The notes: generated by a model from the letters alone, not told the origin. DNA of 64,000 bases from Alphaproteobacteria bacterium (GCA_030065235.1 JASJDC010000008.1:124001-188000), one strand, 5' to 3'. Numbered from the stretch's first letter, positions 43,868 through 54,084 are shown. Program-made: numbers and translations.

Positions 43868-45262
43868 TTAAGCCGCCCTGTCCCGGGTGTCGACCGGCGC
43901 GTCCGACACGACGTCCGAAGGGGCGCCGACGCGAGTCGGAAAGCGGATCTCCGCTTCAAGGCCGCCGCCAATCGCCGGCCGTAATGTCAAACGCGCGCCC
44001 ATGATCTCACAAAATGACCGCGTCAGGGTCAGGCCCAGCCCGGTCCCGCTTTGGTTCGCGACATACGGATCCTGGAACTGTTTGAACGGCTGAAAGGATT
44101 GTTCGATCTCAGCTTCGGTCATACCGGGTCCGTGATCGCGGATCGCAACGACCCCAGCGTCGCCGTCGCGCCGGACCGCCACCTCGATCACGCCGTCCTG
44201 CGGGCTGAACTTCGCTGCGTTCGCCATTAGATTGGTGATGCTCTGCAGCGCGAAACGCATGTCCGTACGGATCGCCACCGGACGATCCGGCGCGTCGACC
44301 GCGACCTCGCCGCCGTCCGCGACAAAGGTCGGTTTCAGCATGCGCGCTGCGACCTCGACGATTTCGCACAGATCCTCGGTCTCGATCTGCGGTTCGTGCA
44401 TTTTCGCTTCAAGCTTCGAATAGTCGAGAATATCGCCGATCACGCCCAACAAGACGCGGCCGCTGCTGGCGATGTCCCGGATATATTCTCTCTGGCGCTC
44501 GTTCATCTCCCCCGGAAGTTCGCTCGCCAACAGATCGGAAAAGCCGACGATCGCGTTCAACGGCGTTCGCAACTCGTGGCTCATGGCGGCGATGAACCGG
44601 TCCTGCGCCGAACTGGCGAGTTCCGCCTTGATCCGCGTCTTGCGCTCGGCCAGGGCCAAGGCCCGGTTCGCCAGACTGCGTCGATAGAGGCCATAAATGA
44701 CAACGACGCTGACGATCAGCAAGACGATGTTGGAGAACAGAATCAATCGCTGGTCCTGTTGCAGGCCCAGCCTTTCATCCATCAGCAGCTCGCCGCTGAC
44801 CACCTCGCGGACCCAGCCATGCAAGGGCAGCCAGACGTCCTGCATCGCCGCTACGGCGCGTTGCGCCTCCGCCCCGTGCCGAAAATCCGGGTTTTTCGTC
44901 AACAGGTCCAGTTCCGCCGCCATCGACGCCAGCCGATCAACGATCGAGCCGTGCGAAGACAGGGTCATCAGGCCAGACGCTTCCGGCGACGTCAGGGTGT
45001 CGAACCGGGCGTAAAACAGGTCTAGTCGCCGCCGTACATCCGCGTGGGCTACGGACGGCGCGCCGGCGATGTACAATTCCAGATCCTTGGAAAGCCGCAG
45101 ATAATCTGTTTCAGTTTGGGTCGCGATCCAATGACTGGCGTTTCGGGCGCCGCCCAAAGTATGGATCTGCTTGACCACAAAGACGATCGAGCCGGCGGCC
45201 GTCGCCACAAGCACGGCCGCGGCGATGAAGAACCATTCAATCCTCATCCCGTCTGGTTTCAC
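43868..45262 (-). CDS. Sensor histidine kinase
   Basis: 464 residues from GTG 45262, which overlaps the preceding stop (GTGA) and has GGAG eight bases upstream; ATG 45247 is an alternative. TM1 is at about 10-30 (IAAAVLVATAAGSIVFVV), then a periplasmic region of about 135 residues, and TM2 LILFSNIVLLIVSVVVIYGL. The phospho-acceptor His is in MSHELRTPLNAIVGF. The ATPase domain shows NLMANAAKF (N box), DHGPGM (G1) and GTGLGLT (G2). No response regulator is adjacent. The overlap with the periplasmic partner suggests that protein modulates its signal. Confidence 0.9.
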   Translation of the reverse strand: MKPDGMRIEWFFIAAAVLVATAAGSIVFVVKQIHTLGGARNASHWIATQTETDYLRLSKDLELYIAGAPSVAHADVRRRLDLFYARFDTLTSPEASGLMTLSSHGSIVDRLASMAAELDLLTKNPDFRHGAEAQRAVAAMQDVWLPLHGWVREVVSGELLMDERLGLQQDQRLILFSNIVLLIVSVVVIYGLYRRSLANRALALAERKTRIKAELASSAQDRFIAAMSHELRTPLNAIVGFSDLLASELPGEMNERQREYIRDIASSGRVLLGVIGDILDYSKLEAKMHEPQIETEDLCEIVEVAARMLKPTFVADGGEVAVDAPDRPVAIRTDMRFALQSITNLMANAAKFSPQDGVIEVAVRRDGDAGVVAIRDHGPGMTEAEIEQSFQPFKQFQDPYVANQSGTGLGLTLTRSFCEIMGARLTLRPAIGGGLEAEIRFPTRVGAPSDVVSDAPVDTRDRAA

Positions 45263-45777
45263 GGTAGGATCTCCAATTTCGAGAGTTGCCAAACCATGCG
45301 TTCTTGCGCCCTGGGATTGGATGAGTCGGAAGGATAGATGATCCAGAGAGGTCCCTTGTTCCGGACCGTCATGGTCTCGCCGTTGCGCCGCGTAGCGAGC
45401 AGAACCGGATCGGCGGCGAAGTCTTCGATCGGGATTTCAACGAAATAGTCGTTGAGCGCCGTCGCCTTGACCGCCGTGCCCGACGCCTGCACGGCCTGCA
45501 ACAGATCGCGCATCAGGACGCCGCGAAAGACCTGCAATCCCTCTGTCCATGGGGTGGTGGTTTCCAGCGTGGCGGTGGGCAGCGACTCCAGCAGGGCCAG
45601 GTCGAACTCGGCGGATCCTGTGTTGTTGCCGACCTCGATCGCTCCGCTGATGGTCAGCACCACCGCACCGGTCGGCTTCGTCAAGTCGGTTGCATGGCTA
45701 TGGCGTTCTGGCGCCGCGAACCAGACGCTGAAAAATAATAGGAGAAAACGAATTCCGTAATGCACAGCGGGCTCCAC
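45259..45777 (-). CDS. Periplasmic sulfite-oxidase-fold (molybdopterin-binding-like) protein
   Basis: 172 residues starting with GTG 45777. A signal peptide (FLLLFFSVWFAAPERHSHA) is followed by a reduced oxidoreductase molybdopterin-binding domain: VLTISGAIEVGNN, TPWTEGLQVFRGVLMRDLL and RNKGPLWIIYPSD. The conserved Cys that ligates Mo in true sulfite oxidases is not seen, so it is probably a ligand-binding version. It overlaps the sensor kinase gene; this two-gene pairing recurs in proteobacteria (general knowledge). Confidence 0.82.
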   Translation of the reverse strand: MEPAVHYGIRFLLLFFSVWFAAPERHSHATDLTKPTGAVVLTISGAIEVGNNTGSAEFDLALLESLPTATLETTTPWTEGLQVFRGVLMRDLLQAVQASGTAVKATALNDYFVEIPIEDFAADPVLLATRRNGETMTVRNKGPLWIIYPSDSSNPRAQERMVWQLSKLEILP

Positions 45778-46070
45778 ACAACGTGGAAGGCGGAACCGTC
45801 ACTGTCCGCTCCTGTATCGCACCCCCTCGGAACCAATCCAGACATCACGAATGTGTCATATAAGACATGAAAGGGGGAGTCCTAATCTTGTGACTTTACA
45901 GCGCCGAGGGCTCGATTCGCGCCGGACCAGACGCTCGACGGCGCGCGATCGCTCATTCTCCTGGCGCCGCCGCAGCGCTCTGCGGAAGGGCCGGGCCCGA
46001 CCCTTGCCAGCGACCGCCCACCCCTGCGAAATACGGGCGCGTTGTCGAACGGCGTGCGGAGGAGCGAGGA
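45778..46070. other. Divergent intergenic region
   Basis: No gene seen. TGTC-N6-GACA (45854-45867) is a short inverted repeat overlapping a TATAAG that may be a -10 element. GAGGAGCGAGGA just before 46071 is a strong RBS for the VOC gene. Confidence 0.35.
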
Positions 46071-47012
46071 ATGCCAGCGAGTACAATGCCCGGGCGTGGC
46101 ATCGATCATCTGGTGTTGGCGGTGCACAGGCTTGAGGAGGCGGCGGCGCGCTATCAGAGCCTGGGCTTCACCGTGACGCCCCAAGGCGACCATCCCTGGG
46201 GCACCGCCAACCGGCTGGTTCAGTTGCAGGGATCGTTTCTTGAGATCATTACGGTCTCGGACCCGCCGAAAATCGTTGAACCGGGTCCAAGGCAATTCAG
46301 CTTTGGCATGTATGTTCGCGACACGCTCGCCAAGCGACAAGGCTTGGCGATGTTGGTGTTCGAAAGCGCTGACGCGCGCGCCGACCGGGACGCGTTCGCG
46401 GCGGCTGGCCTGTCAGACTTCGAACCGTTCGATTTCGAGCGCCGCGCGGTTCAGCCGGACGGAAAGGCGGCGACGGTCGGATTCTCGCTCGCCTTTGTGT
46501 ATCGGCCCGAGGCGCCGGACGTCGCTTTCTTCACCTGCCAGCAGCATGCCCCGGCGTATTTCTGGAAGGCCGACTATCAACGTCACCCGAACACCGCGCG
46601 CGGCGTCGGCGAGGTTGTGCTGATCGACCGCGATCCCACCCGCTGGCGCGACTTGATGGCTGGTCTACAGCAACCGGACGCCCTCGAGTCGGACCAAGAG
46701 GCGGGCTGTTTGCGTGTCGCCACCGCCCGTGGCTGGGTGACAATCATGACCCCGGAGGCGGCGGCCGATTGGTTCGGCCCGGACGCCTTTCCCGCCTCGC
46801 GCCCGGACGGCCTGCATTGCGCCGCGTTTCGGGTCATCGTGGACGATGTAGCGAGAACGGAAGCGCTTTTGAAGGCCCGGAACGTGGCGGCGACCTGGTC
46901 GCGCGCCGGTTTAACGGTCGCCGCCGACACGCTCTTCGGAGTCGCGCTGTCATTCGTGCAAGGGGCGGCGAGTGACGCGGCGCCGACGGCCTTGCTGGCG
47001 GCTCCGCCCTGA
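46071..47012 (+). CDS. VOC/glyoxalase-like domain protein
   Basis: 313 residues with GAGGAGCGAGGA before the ATG. Opens GRGIDHLVLAVHRLEEAAAR, then YQSLGFTVTPQGDHPWGTAN, typical of the large glyoxalase-like domain (PF13468 type). A second half with DGLHCAAFRVIVDDVARTEA repeats the fold. Substrate unknown. ATG 46086 is an in-frame alternative. Confidence 0.88.
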   Translation: MPASTMPGRGIDHLVLAVHRLEEAAARYQSLGFTVTPQGDHPWGTANRLVQLQGSFLEIITVSDPPKIVEPGPRQFSFGMYVRDTLAKRQGLAMLVFESADARADRDAFAAAGLSDFEPFDFERRAVQPDGKAATVGFSLAFVYRPEAPDVAFFTCQQHAPAYFWKADYQRHPNTARGVGEVVLIDRDPTRWRDLMAGLQQPDALESDQEAGCLRVATARGWVTIMTPEAAADWFGPDAFPASRPDGLHCAAFRVIVDDVARTEALLKARNVAATWSRAGLTVAADTLFGVALSFVQGAASDAAPTALLAAPP

Positions 47013-47321
47013 GGAAATACTCGTGGTCAGGGTCGGCTTTGACACGATGGTGTTGGACAGCCATTCGACCTGGAATTTATGTCAAATGCGTTTTTGAAAC
47101 TGTAGTCCGCCTTATGCTCTTTTGGTATTAATTCTCAATATGAACAGAAGTGAAGGACGCCGCACGCGCGCCGTATCGATGTAGCTGCGGACCAGCCGTC
47201 GATGTAGCTGCGGACCAGCCGGAATGCGCGCGCTCGAACCGACGGGACAAGGGCGCTTCGGCCCGCGCGCTTGCAGGACGGTTGCAATCAATGGGAAGGG
47301 GACCGCCCTGGCTGGGCGACG
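47013..47321. other. Intergenic region with a tandem duplication
   Basis: 309 bases between the VOC gene and the next ORF. It contains the 23-bp tandem duplication at 47176-47221 and no convincing gene. A short ATG frame at 47140 stops at the first repeat unit (ATGTAG). Confidence 0.4.
47176..47221. repeat. Perfect 23-bp tandem duplication
   Basis: A 23-base unit starting TCGATGTAGCTGCGG and ending ACCAGCCG occurs twice without a gap (47176-47198, 47199-47221). Confidence 0.92.
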
Positions 47322-47795
47322 ATGAGCAGCCCGTATCTTGATAGACCGCGCCGGTCTTTGGCCGATGCGCTTGCTGACACAGGCTGGACGTCTGACGACC
47401 TTGGCTTGCCGCCACGAAGGGAACGCCGACGCGATCGCTGGGTCCCTCCGCTCTTATCGCGTTCGCGCCCCTCTGAAAGACAGATCCAAGCCCAGCGTCG
47501 ATGGGGCGCGGCGGCCTTTGGCGCCTTGATCGTGATCTTGGTCGCGGGCGTCGCCATGGTCGACAGCCAGCGATCTGGTCAACCGGTCGCATTCGATCCG
47601 CAGGGCCCCGCCATGTCGACCGAAGCGCTTTCGGATCCCGCCATGTTGACCGATATCGCCACCGCAGCCGGCCCAAGCAGAGATCGCCTTTTAGGCGCGG
47701 CGTCGGACGATGCGCCAGCGGTTCACTTGCCGCCAGCGCTGACCTTGTTCCGGCCGGACGGCGCGCCCTACCCGATGGGCTATATCGCCCGTTAG
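47322..47795 (+). CDS. Unrecognised single-pass membrane protein
   Basis: 157 residues from ATG 47322; a TTG at 47271 extends the frame. An Arg-rich cytoplasmic part of about 65 residues (LGLPPRRERRRDRW) is followed by one helix AAAFGALIVILVAGVAMV at about 67-84 and a periplasmic tail with PPALTLFRPDGAPYPMGY. No RBS is strong. Convergent with sdhB. Function unknown; moderately confident that it is real from its membrane topology and length. Confidence 0.5.
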   Translation: MSSPYLDRPRRSLADALADTGWTSDDLGLPPRRERRRDRWVPPLLSRSRPSERQIQAQRRWGAAAFGALIVILVAGVAMVDSQRSGQPVAFDPQGPAMSTEALSDPAMLTDIATAAGPSRDRLLGAASDDAPAVHLPPALTLFRPDGAPYPMGYIAR

Positions 47796-47800
47796 GCGCG

Positions 47801-47816
47801 CGAGGGTTTGGTCTCC
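47801..47816 (+). repeat. 16-bp copy of the left edge of the 59.4-kb hairpin element
   Basis: CGAGGGTTTGGTCTCC is identical to 59439-59454, where it begins the first long hairpin. It is followed here by ATGACTTGGAGTG, which can pair weakly with GTCTCC. It may be a truncated copy of the same element. Confidence 0.55.
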
Positions 47817-47838
47817 ATGACTTGGAGTGCCGCCCGCT

Positions 47839-48621
47839 CTAGACTTGCCGTTGGATCATCAGCTTTTTGATTTCGGCGATCGCTTTGCCCGGGTTCAAGC
47901 CCTTGGGGCACGTTTTCGAGCAATTCATGATCGTGTGACAGCGGTACAGCCGAAACGGGTCTTCCAGATTGTCCAATCGCTCGCCGGTATATTCGTCCCG
48001 GCTGTCGGCGATCCAGCGATAGGCCTGTAGCAACACCGCCGGCCCGAGATAGCGGTCGCCGTTCCACCAATAGCTCGGGCAGGAGGTGGAGCAGCAGAAA
48101 CACAGGATGCACTCATAGAGCCCGTCCAGCTTCTTTCGGTCTTCCGGGCTTTGCAGCCGCTCCTGATCCGGCGGCGGCGGGGTCTGCGCCTTCATCCAAG
48201 GCTCGATTGAGGATAATTGGGCGTAGACCGTGTTCAGGTCCGGCACCAGGTCCTTGACCACCTTCATATGCGGCAGCGGATAGACGTTGATGTCGCCCTT
48301 CACGTCGCTGATGAATTTGGTGCAGGCCAACGTGTTGGTCCCATCGATATTCATCGCGCAAGAGCCGCAAATCCCCTCACGGCACGAGCGCCGGAAGGTC
48401 AGCGTCTGATCAGTCTCGTTCTTGATCTTAATCAGCGCGTCCAGCACCATCGGGCCGCATTCGTCGAGATCGACCTGATAGCTGTCCACTTGCGGATTCT
48501 TCCCGTCATCCGGGTTCCAGCGATAGACGTTGAAGGTCTTGGCGCGGGTCGCGCCTTCCGGTTTCGGCCAGGTCTTGCCCTTGCCGATTTTCGAATTCGC
48601 CGGAAGCGTAAATTCCACCAT
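47839..48621 (-). CDS. sdhB: Succinate dehydrogenase iron-sulfur subunit
   Basis: 260 residues. Carries electrons from SdhA to ubiquinone. The 2Fe-2S ligands are in [20 protein letters not shown]. The 4Fe-4S and 3Fe-4S ligands are in [16 protein letters not shown] and [17 protein letters not shown]. Last gene of sdhCDAB; it starts 49 bases after sdhA. Length is of the mitochondrial type. Confidence 0.98.
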   Translation of the reverse strand: MVEFTLPANSKIGKGKTWPKPEGATRAKTFNVYRWNPDDGKNPQVDSYQVDLDECGPMVLDALIKIKNETDQTLTFRRSCREGICGSCAMNIDGTNTLACTKFISDVKGDINVYPLPHMKVVKDLVPDLNTVYAQLSSIEPWMKAQTPPPPDQERLQSPEDRKKLDGLYECILCFCCSTSCPSYWWNGDRYLGPAVLLQAYRWIADSRDEYTGERLDNLEDPFRLYRCHTIMNCSKTCPKGLNPGKAIAEIKKLMIQRQV

Positions 48622-48670
48622 TCCTGTATTCCCCCGGGGCCGGCCGATCGCGTGCGTGGATACGGTCGTC

Positions 48671-50464
48671 TTAGTAGACCCGCGCTTTCGGCGGGAAGGA
48701 TTGAACCTCGTTCGTCATCGGCTGCATCGAGACCGGGCGATCGTCCAACGTAACCGCGCCTTTCTCGTCGATCCAGGCCAAGGAGTGTTTCATCCAATTT
48801 TCGTCATCGCGGTCCGGATAATCGTCGCGCGCCTGGGCCCCGCGGCTTTCCTTGCGGTCCTCGGCGCAAACGATGGTCAGCATCGCCTGTTCGATCAGAT
48901 TCTCGAATTCGAGCGTTTCGACCAGATCGGAGTTCCAGACCATCGAGGTGTCGGACACCCGGATATCATCCTTGCCGGACCAGATCTGACGCATCTTGCC
49001 GATGCCTTCCTGCAGCGAATCCTCGGTGCGGAACACCGCGCAATGAGACTGCATGGCCTTCTGCATGTCGGTCCGCAGCGCCGCGGTCGGCGTGTCGCCC
49101 TTGGCGAAGCGCGCCTTGTCGAGCCGCGCCAACGCCGCGTCGCCCGCATCCTTGGGCAGCGGCCGGTGCGAGGATTCCTTATCCACCACCTCGGCGCAGC
49201 GCAGGGCCGTCGCCCGCCCAAAGACCACCAGATCGAGCAGCGAGTTCGATCCCAATCGGTTGGCGCCATGGACCGAGACGCAGGCCGCCTCGCCCGCGGC
49301 CATCAGGCCGGGCACCACCGAATTCGCATCGCCGTTCAGCTTGGTCAGCACCTCGCCATGATAGTTCGTTGGGATGCCGCCCATATTATAGTGACAGGTC
49401 GGCACGACCGGGATCGGCTCTTTCGAAACATCGACGCCGGCGAAAATCTTCGCGCTTTCGGAGATGCCCGGCAAACGTTCCTCGATCACCGCCGGATCGA
49501 GATGCTCGATATGAAGGTGAATATGATCGCCGTCGGCGCCGACGCCGCGTCCATCATTGATCTCGATTGTCATCGACCGGCTGACCACGTCGCGCGACGC
49601 CAGATCCTTAGCGGACGGCGCATAGCGCTCCATGAAGCGCTCGCCGGCTGAATTGGTCAGATAACCGCCTTCCCCGCGCACGCCTTCGGTGATCAGGCAA
49701 CCGGCGCCGTAAATGCCGGTCGGATGAAACTGAACGAATTCCATATCCTGCAGTGGCAAGCCGGCGCGCGCGACCATGCCGCCGCCGTCGCCGGTGCAGG
49801 TATGGGCTGAGGTGGCGGAGAAATACACCCTTCCATAACCGCCGGTCGCCAGGATCACCATCTTGGACCGGAAACGATGGATTGTGCCGTCATCCAGGTT
49901 CCAGGCCATGACCCCGCGGCAAACGCCGTCCTCGTCCATGATCAGGTCCATGGCGAAATATTCGATGAAGAATTCGGCCGAATGTTTCAGCGACTGTTGA
50001 TACAGCGTGTGCAGGATCGCATGGCCGGTCCGGTCGGCGGCGGCGCAGGTGCGCTGGGCGGCCGGGCCCTCGCCATATTCGGTGGTCATCCCGCCGAAAG
50101 GCCGTTGATAGATCTTGCCGTCCTCGGTCCGGCTGAAGGGCACGCCGTAATGCTCCAGTTCGACGATCGCCGGGACCGCCTCGCGCACCATATATTCGAT
50201 GCTGTCCTGATCGCCGAGCCAATCCGACCCTTTGATCGTGTCATACATATGCCAGCGCCAGTCGTCCGGCCCCATATTGCCGAGCGAGGCCGAGATGCCG
50301 CCCTGCGCCGCAACCGTGTGGCTGCGGGTCGGGAAGACCTTGGTGACGCACGCGGTCTTCAGCCCCTGTTCCGCAAGACCAAATGTCGCGCGCAGCCCCG
50401 CGCCGCCGGCGCCGACGACGACGACGTCATAGGTGTGATCGACGATCTTATAGGCCTCGGCCAT
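48671..50464 (-). CDS. sdhA: Succinate dehydrogenase flavoprotein subunit
   Basis: 597 residues from ATG 50464; a longer frame reaches 50662 but overlaps sdhD. Oxidises succinate to fumarate. The FAD loop is [20 protein letters not shown]. The covalent-FAD His is in [17 protein letters not shown]. Catalytic [20 protein letters not shown] and substrate-binding [17 protein letters not shown]-type motifs are present (here [18 protein letters not shown]). Two bases separate it from sdhD. Confidence 0.98.
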   Translation of the reverse strand: MAEAYKIVDHTYDVVVVGAGGAGLRATFGLAEQGLKTACVTKVFPTRSHTVAAQGGISASLGNMGPDDWRWHMYDTIKGSDWLGDQDSIEYMVREAVPAIVELEHYGVPFSRTEDGKIYQRPFGGMTTEYGEGPAAQRTCAAADRTGHAILHTLYQQSLKHSAEFFIEYFAMDLIMDEDGVCRGVMAWNLDDGTIHRFRSKMVILATGGYGRVYFSATSAHTCTGDGGGMVARAGLPLQDMEFVQFHPTGIYGAGCLITEGVRGEGGYLTNSAGERFMERYAPSAKDLASRDVVSRSMTIEINDGRGVGADGDHIHLHIEHLDPAVIEERLPGISESAKIFAGVDVSKEPIPVVPTCHYNMGGIPTNYHGEVLTKLNGDANSVVPGLMAAGEAACVSVHGANRLGSNSLLDLVVFGRATALRCAEVVDKESSHRPLPKDAGDAALARLDKARFAKGDTPTAALRTDMQKAMQSHCAVFRTEDSLQEGIGKMRQIWSGKDDIRVSDTSMVWNSDLVETLEFENLIEQAMLTIVCAEDRKESRGAQARDDYPDRDDENWMKHSLAWIDEKGAVTLDDRPVSMQPMTNEVQSFPPKARVY

Positions 50465-50466
50465 GA

Positions 50467-50847
50467 TTAACCTCCAAAGGCGACTTTCAGAACGGCGTAG
50501 CCGCAAGCGACAGCCAGGATCGCGCTGCCGAATTTCACGGCCAGGATGCCGGCGAATTTCGCCGCCTCGCCGTGGACATAGTCTTCGATCACAACCTGCA
50601 CGCCGAGATGAAGATGGTGAAAGGTCGCGGCGATCAACAGCAGCAGCAGCACTGTGTTCCACGGCGCGGCGACCCAGGCCGCGACAGCCCCGGCGTCAAG
50701 GCCGGCCATCGTCGCGGCGCTGATCGCGAACCAGACGGTCAGCGGGATCAGGGCGATCGAGGTGACGCGCTGGGCCCACCAATGATGAGTCCCGTCTTTG
50801 GCCGATCCGAGGCCCCGCACACGGGCCAAATGGGTCTGCAGTCTCAT
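50467..50847 (-). CDS. sdhD: Succinate dehydrogenase membrane anchor subunit D
   Basis: 126 residues, three helices. The opening [20 protein letters not shown], then [15 protein letters not shown] and [20 protein letters not shown], which carries likely heme- and quinone-site residues, fit the alphaproteobacterial SdhD. Second gene of the operon; 14 bases after sdhC. Confidence 0.95.
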   Translation of the reverse strand: MRLQTHLARVRGLGSAKDGTHHWWAQRVTSIALIPLTVWFAISAATMAGLDAGAVAAWVAAPWNTVLLLLLIAATFHHLHLGVQVVIEDYVHGEAAKFAGILAVKFGSAILAVACGYAVLKVAFGG

Positions 50848-50861
50848 GACGCGCCCTCCAT

Positions 50862-51248
50862 TTACAGTACGCTATACGCCACGACCCAGAGGGCCAGCGT
50901 GGCGAGGATGGAGAAGCCGACCACGGCGTGGCCGCTCTTTTCCGCCGTGTCCAACTCGAAACCCATTCCGGCGTCCCAGAACAGGTGCCGAACGCCGGCG
51001 CCGAGATGATAGAACAAGGCCCAGGTCCAGCCGAACAACATCAAACGCCCGAGCCAGCTTCCGGAGAAGCTCTGCACCGTCGCGAACGCCTCCGGGCCGC
51101 TCGCCAAGGCGAGCAGCCACCAGGCGAAGTACAAGGTCCCGACGCCGAGCGCGACCCCGGTAATGCGATGGAAGATGGAGTAGGCCATCGTCCATTGGAA
51201 CCGGTAGACCTGGAGATGCGGCGACAGCGGCCGTTCATCCATGCTCAT
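50862..51248 (-). CDS. sdhC: Succinate dehydrogenase cytochrome b556 subunit
   Basis: 128 residues, three helices. RPLSPHLQVYRFQWTMAYSI, the family signature FHRITGVALGVGTLYFAWW, and the heme-ligand region LFYHLGAGVRHLFWDAG are present. First gene of sdhCDAB. Confidence 0.96.
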   Translation of the reverse strand: MSMDERPLSPHLQVYRFQWTMAYSIFHRITGVALGVGTLYFAWWLLALASGPEAFATVQSFSGSWLGRLMLFGWTWALFYHLGAGVRHLFWDAGMGFELDTAEKSGHAVVGFSILATLALWVVAYSVL

Positions 51249-52591
51249 CGATCATCCCCTCTTTTCACGCGCATCACGCCTGAGCGCAGCCGTCGAAACC
51301 ATGTGCTATATCGTCGCCGACCATGGAGGCGTGGCGTGCTAAACGGCGGGTCTCACGCCTTCTGCTGCGCCGCACTATGCATATCGGTTTACAAAGACCC
51401 TTGTCGAGACTTGTTGAGCGCGTTTGAGCCCAGTGAACCCGCGCCGGGCGATTGCGGACCCCGGCCGGGCAGATCGCGCCGAACCTGTCTTGGTCGCCCC
51501 CAACCGATGCGCACGCCGACCTGAAATTGCAGTCAGGCCAGGGAACAAAATGTCCAGATTCTCATATTGCGCCGCATTCACAAGATCGTGGGGCTGCGAC
51601 GCCGGCAACCCCCAAGATCGAGCGGGTGTGCGTGTTTCTGTGGATAACTTGTGCGCAAATTGTGCGGTAACCATCTGATATTGCACAAAAAAATTCGCCC
51701 CGCCGTCACTTTTTTCTAGACAGGATGCGTCTTCATGGAGGACAGTTTGAGTGCGTTAAGCGCATTCCCAAGACAGCGCGGCGCGAAAAGGCGGTTCGCC
51801 GCTGGATCGACGACCAAACTGTTTTGGGCCAGTCAACCGGCGACGGCCTGAGCGCTTGGATGGGACCTCCGGGTCATGTTCGAGCCGCCGGTCGAAGAGA
51901 TGGGGACTGGGGGCGGCGCGAATGTCGGGCGGGGAGACCTGCCGGACTGAAGCGGCGCCGGAGGCGGTTTCGATGCGCCTGTCGACGTTCTGCCGCGCCT
52001 TTCGAGGTGTTGGCGGCGCGGGGCCGAAAGGCTCAGGCGGGGTGGGGACTGGCGACAGCCCTGGCTCGATTTTCGATGGGAGCCGCTCCACGGACGGTTG
52101 GTTTGCTTCGGCGGCCCAGGCGTTTGAGGAGGGCCGGTTTCGGAATGGTTGGACGGCAGGCGACTGCGGACTGATCGTTGTGAGACTGGGCGGCATGCAG
52201 CGGGTTCTGTCGGCGATTGCTTGCAATGGTCGAGAGCGACTGCGGCGGGTCGTGGCGAAGCAGCGAACGAAGGTGCGTGCGACGGGCGGCGTCTTGCGGG
52301 GCGTCCTCCGGGTGCGGATCGGGAAAGCGGCTTTCACCTCGTCGTCGCGCAAAAGGGCCTTCCGGCCAGCCTTCGGGCTCGATTGGTGGGACCGGCGCGA
52401 CACGGTATGGGGTTCGGCATCAAGGTGCTTTGCCAGGGTGACCGAGACACCGGCCTCATGACGGCCCCCGATCGGGGACGCGAGGGTGTGTTGACGCAGA
52501 GGGGCCTGCCCCTCGAAACGGCGCCCGGGACTTCTTCGGAGGTCCCGGGCGTCTTTTTGTGTCCTGTCGGAGAGTCGTCGCGCCCGGCCGG
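51249..52591. other. 1.34-kb stretch without a convincing gene between sdhC and pgk
   Basis: The first part should hold the sdh promoter. TGTGGATAA at 51639-51647 is an exact DnaA-box complement within an AT-rich area (about 51635-51720). From 51735 a short frame starts MEDSLSALSAFPRQRGAKRR and stops after 38 residues. Longer frames on both strands (51856-52461 plus; 51756-52640 minus) are Arg/Ser/Gly-rich without family features, and I do not accept them. A plus-strand terminator ends the region. It may hold a decayed gene or a non-coding transcript. Confidence 0.4.
52522..52557 (+). terminator. Intrinsic terminator pointing right, without an assigned gene
   Basis: A perfect 10-bp stem CGCCCGGGAC/GTCCCGGGCG with a 10-nt loop is followed by TCTTTTT. 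The orientation does not fit pgk, which runs the other way. Confidence 0.85.
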
Positions 52592-53776
52592 CTATTGCTG
52601 CAAGGCGGCGACGCCCGGCAGTTCGCGGCCTTCCATCCATTCCAGGAAGGCGCCGCCGGCCGTCGAGACATAGGAGAAATCCGCCAAACAGCCGGCATGG
52701 TTCAGGGCCGCGACCGTATCGCCGCCGCCGGCCACCGAGATCAGGTTTCCGGCGCGGCTCAAGGCGGCGGCGGTTTGCGCGACGGCGGTGGTGCCCTGAT
52801 CAAACGGCGCGATTTCGAAGGCGCCCAGCGGGCCGTTCCAGACCAAGGTGGCGCAGTCCTGCAACTGTGCGGCCAGGTCGCGGGCGCTGTCGGGACCGAT
52901 ATCCAGAATCATCTGATCCGCCGGCACGGCGTCGATCGCGACGATCTCGGCGTCGTCGCGGGGTCCGAAATCGGGCGCGATCGAGGCGTCGGTGGGCAAG
53001 GCGATGGCGCAACCCGCCGCCTCGGCTTTGGCGATGATCGCGCGCGCGGTTTCGGCCAGATCGGGTTCGCACAGGCTCTTGCCAATGGCGACGCCTTTCG
53101 CGAACAGGAATGTGTTGGCCATGCCGCCGCCGATGATCAGTAGATCGACCTTGCCCACGAGATTCTCGAGCACGCTGAGTTTCGATGAGACTTTGGCCCC
53201 GCCGACGATCGCCGCGACCGGCCGCTTCGGGGCGCCGAGCGCCGATTCCAGGGCTTCCAGCTCCGCCTGCATGTTGAGGCCCGCGGCGGCGGGCAACAGT
53301 TTCGCTAAACCGTGCGTCGAGGCGTGCGCGCGATGCGCGGCCGAGAAGGCGTCATTGACATAGATCTCGCCCAAGGCGGCGAGGTCGGCGGCGAAACCCG
53401 GATCGTCGGCCTCCTCGCCGGCATGGAACCGCAGATTCTCTAGCAACACCGCGCCTGGGGCCGCCGCAATAACCGACGCCGCCGCCTCGCCAATACAGTC
53501 CGGTGCGAAGCGCACGTCCGAAGCCAGCGCCGCCTGAAGGGCCTCGGTGACGGGCTTCAACGACATCTCCGCGACGCGCCTACCCTTGGGCCGGCCGAAA
53601 TGCGACAGCACGACGGGTTGGCCGCCTTTATCCAGGATCGCTTGCAGTGTGGGGATCAGCCGGTCGATCCGTGTTGAGTCGCTGACCGCGCCGTTCTCCA
53701 TCGGCACGTTCAGGTCGCCGCGAACCAGGACGGTTTTCCCGGCGAGATCTAGACGATCCAGGGTTAGAAAAGACAT
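52592..53776 (-). CDS. pgk: Phosphoglycerate kinase
   Basis: 394 residues. Glycolysis/gluconeogenesis: 1,3-bisphosphoglycerate + ADP to 3-phosphoglycerate + ATP. Opens [60 protein letters not shown] and the nucleotide-binding [13 protein letters not shown] are all present. No gap, tkt or fba gene is adjacent on either side. Confidence 0.97.
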   Translation of the reverse strand: MSFLTLDRLDLAGKTVLVRGDLNVPMENGAVSDSTRIDRLIPTLQAILDKGGQPVVLSHFGRPKGRRVAEMSLKPVTEALQAALASDVRFAPDCIGEAAASVIAAAPGAVLLENLRFHAGEEADDPGFAADLAALGEIYVNDAFSAAHRAHASTHGLAKLLPAAAGLNMQAELEALESALGAPKRPVAAIVGGAKVSSKLSVLENLVGKVDLLIIGGGMANTFLFAKGVAIGKSLCEPDLAETARAIIAKAEAAGCAIALPTDASIAPDFGPRDDAEIVAIDAVPADQMILDIGPDSARDLAAQLQDCATLVWNGPLGAFEIAPFDQGTTAVAQTAAALSRAGNLISVAGGGDTVAALNHAGCLADFSYVSTAGGAFLEWMEGRELPGVAALQQ

Positions 53777-54084
53777 GTCTGCGGCTCCAGTGATATCGGG
53801 GACGGCGGCGCGGCCCCTGTGCGTCCGTTGTAACGGCGGTTGCGATATGATTGGTTAGTTCGACGCGTTATATCGTGGGTTGGCGCCGAATGGGAGAGCG
53901 ATTGTCCGGCCAAGCTGGCGGCCGGGTCTGGGCGTCGTTCGGCGATACATCCAAACAAAGGCCGTGCACCAGGGTCGAGAAACGGACGGTGATGGCGGTA
54001 GGTTGCGACATGGATCGAAACAAAAGCGAAAACGCATCGGCCTATGCCGGCCGTATCCTTTCACGGCGGCGGATGTAGCGCGCG
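53777..54084. other. Divergent intergenic region pgk/fcl
   Basis: 308 bases. It should contain both promoters. CCGTTGTAACGG (near 53825-53836) is a perfect short palindrome; no boxes are clear enough to call. No gene seen. Confidence 0.35.

Noticed and set aside
50465-50662. N-terminal extension of SdhA
   Set aside because: It would overlap sdh[21 protein letters not shown] at 50464 is the normal SdhA start.
51725-52560. RNase P RNA, tmRNA or 6S RNA in the gene-free stretch
   Set aside because: None of the conserved cores (for example GAGGAAAGTCC of RNase P) was found.
51756-52640. Long Arg/Ser/Pro-rich frames on both strands between sdhC and pgk
   Set aside because: Composition is that of random frames in GC-rich DNA, there is no RBS, no domain, and the minus frame runs into pgk.
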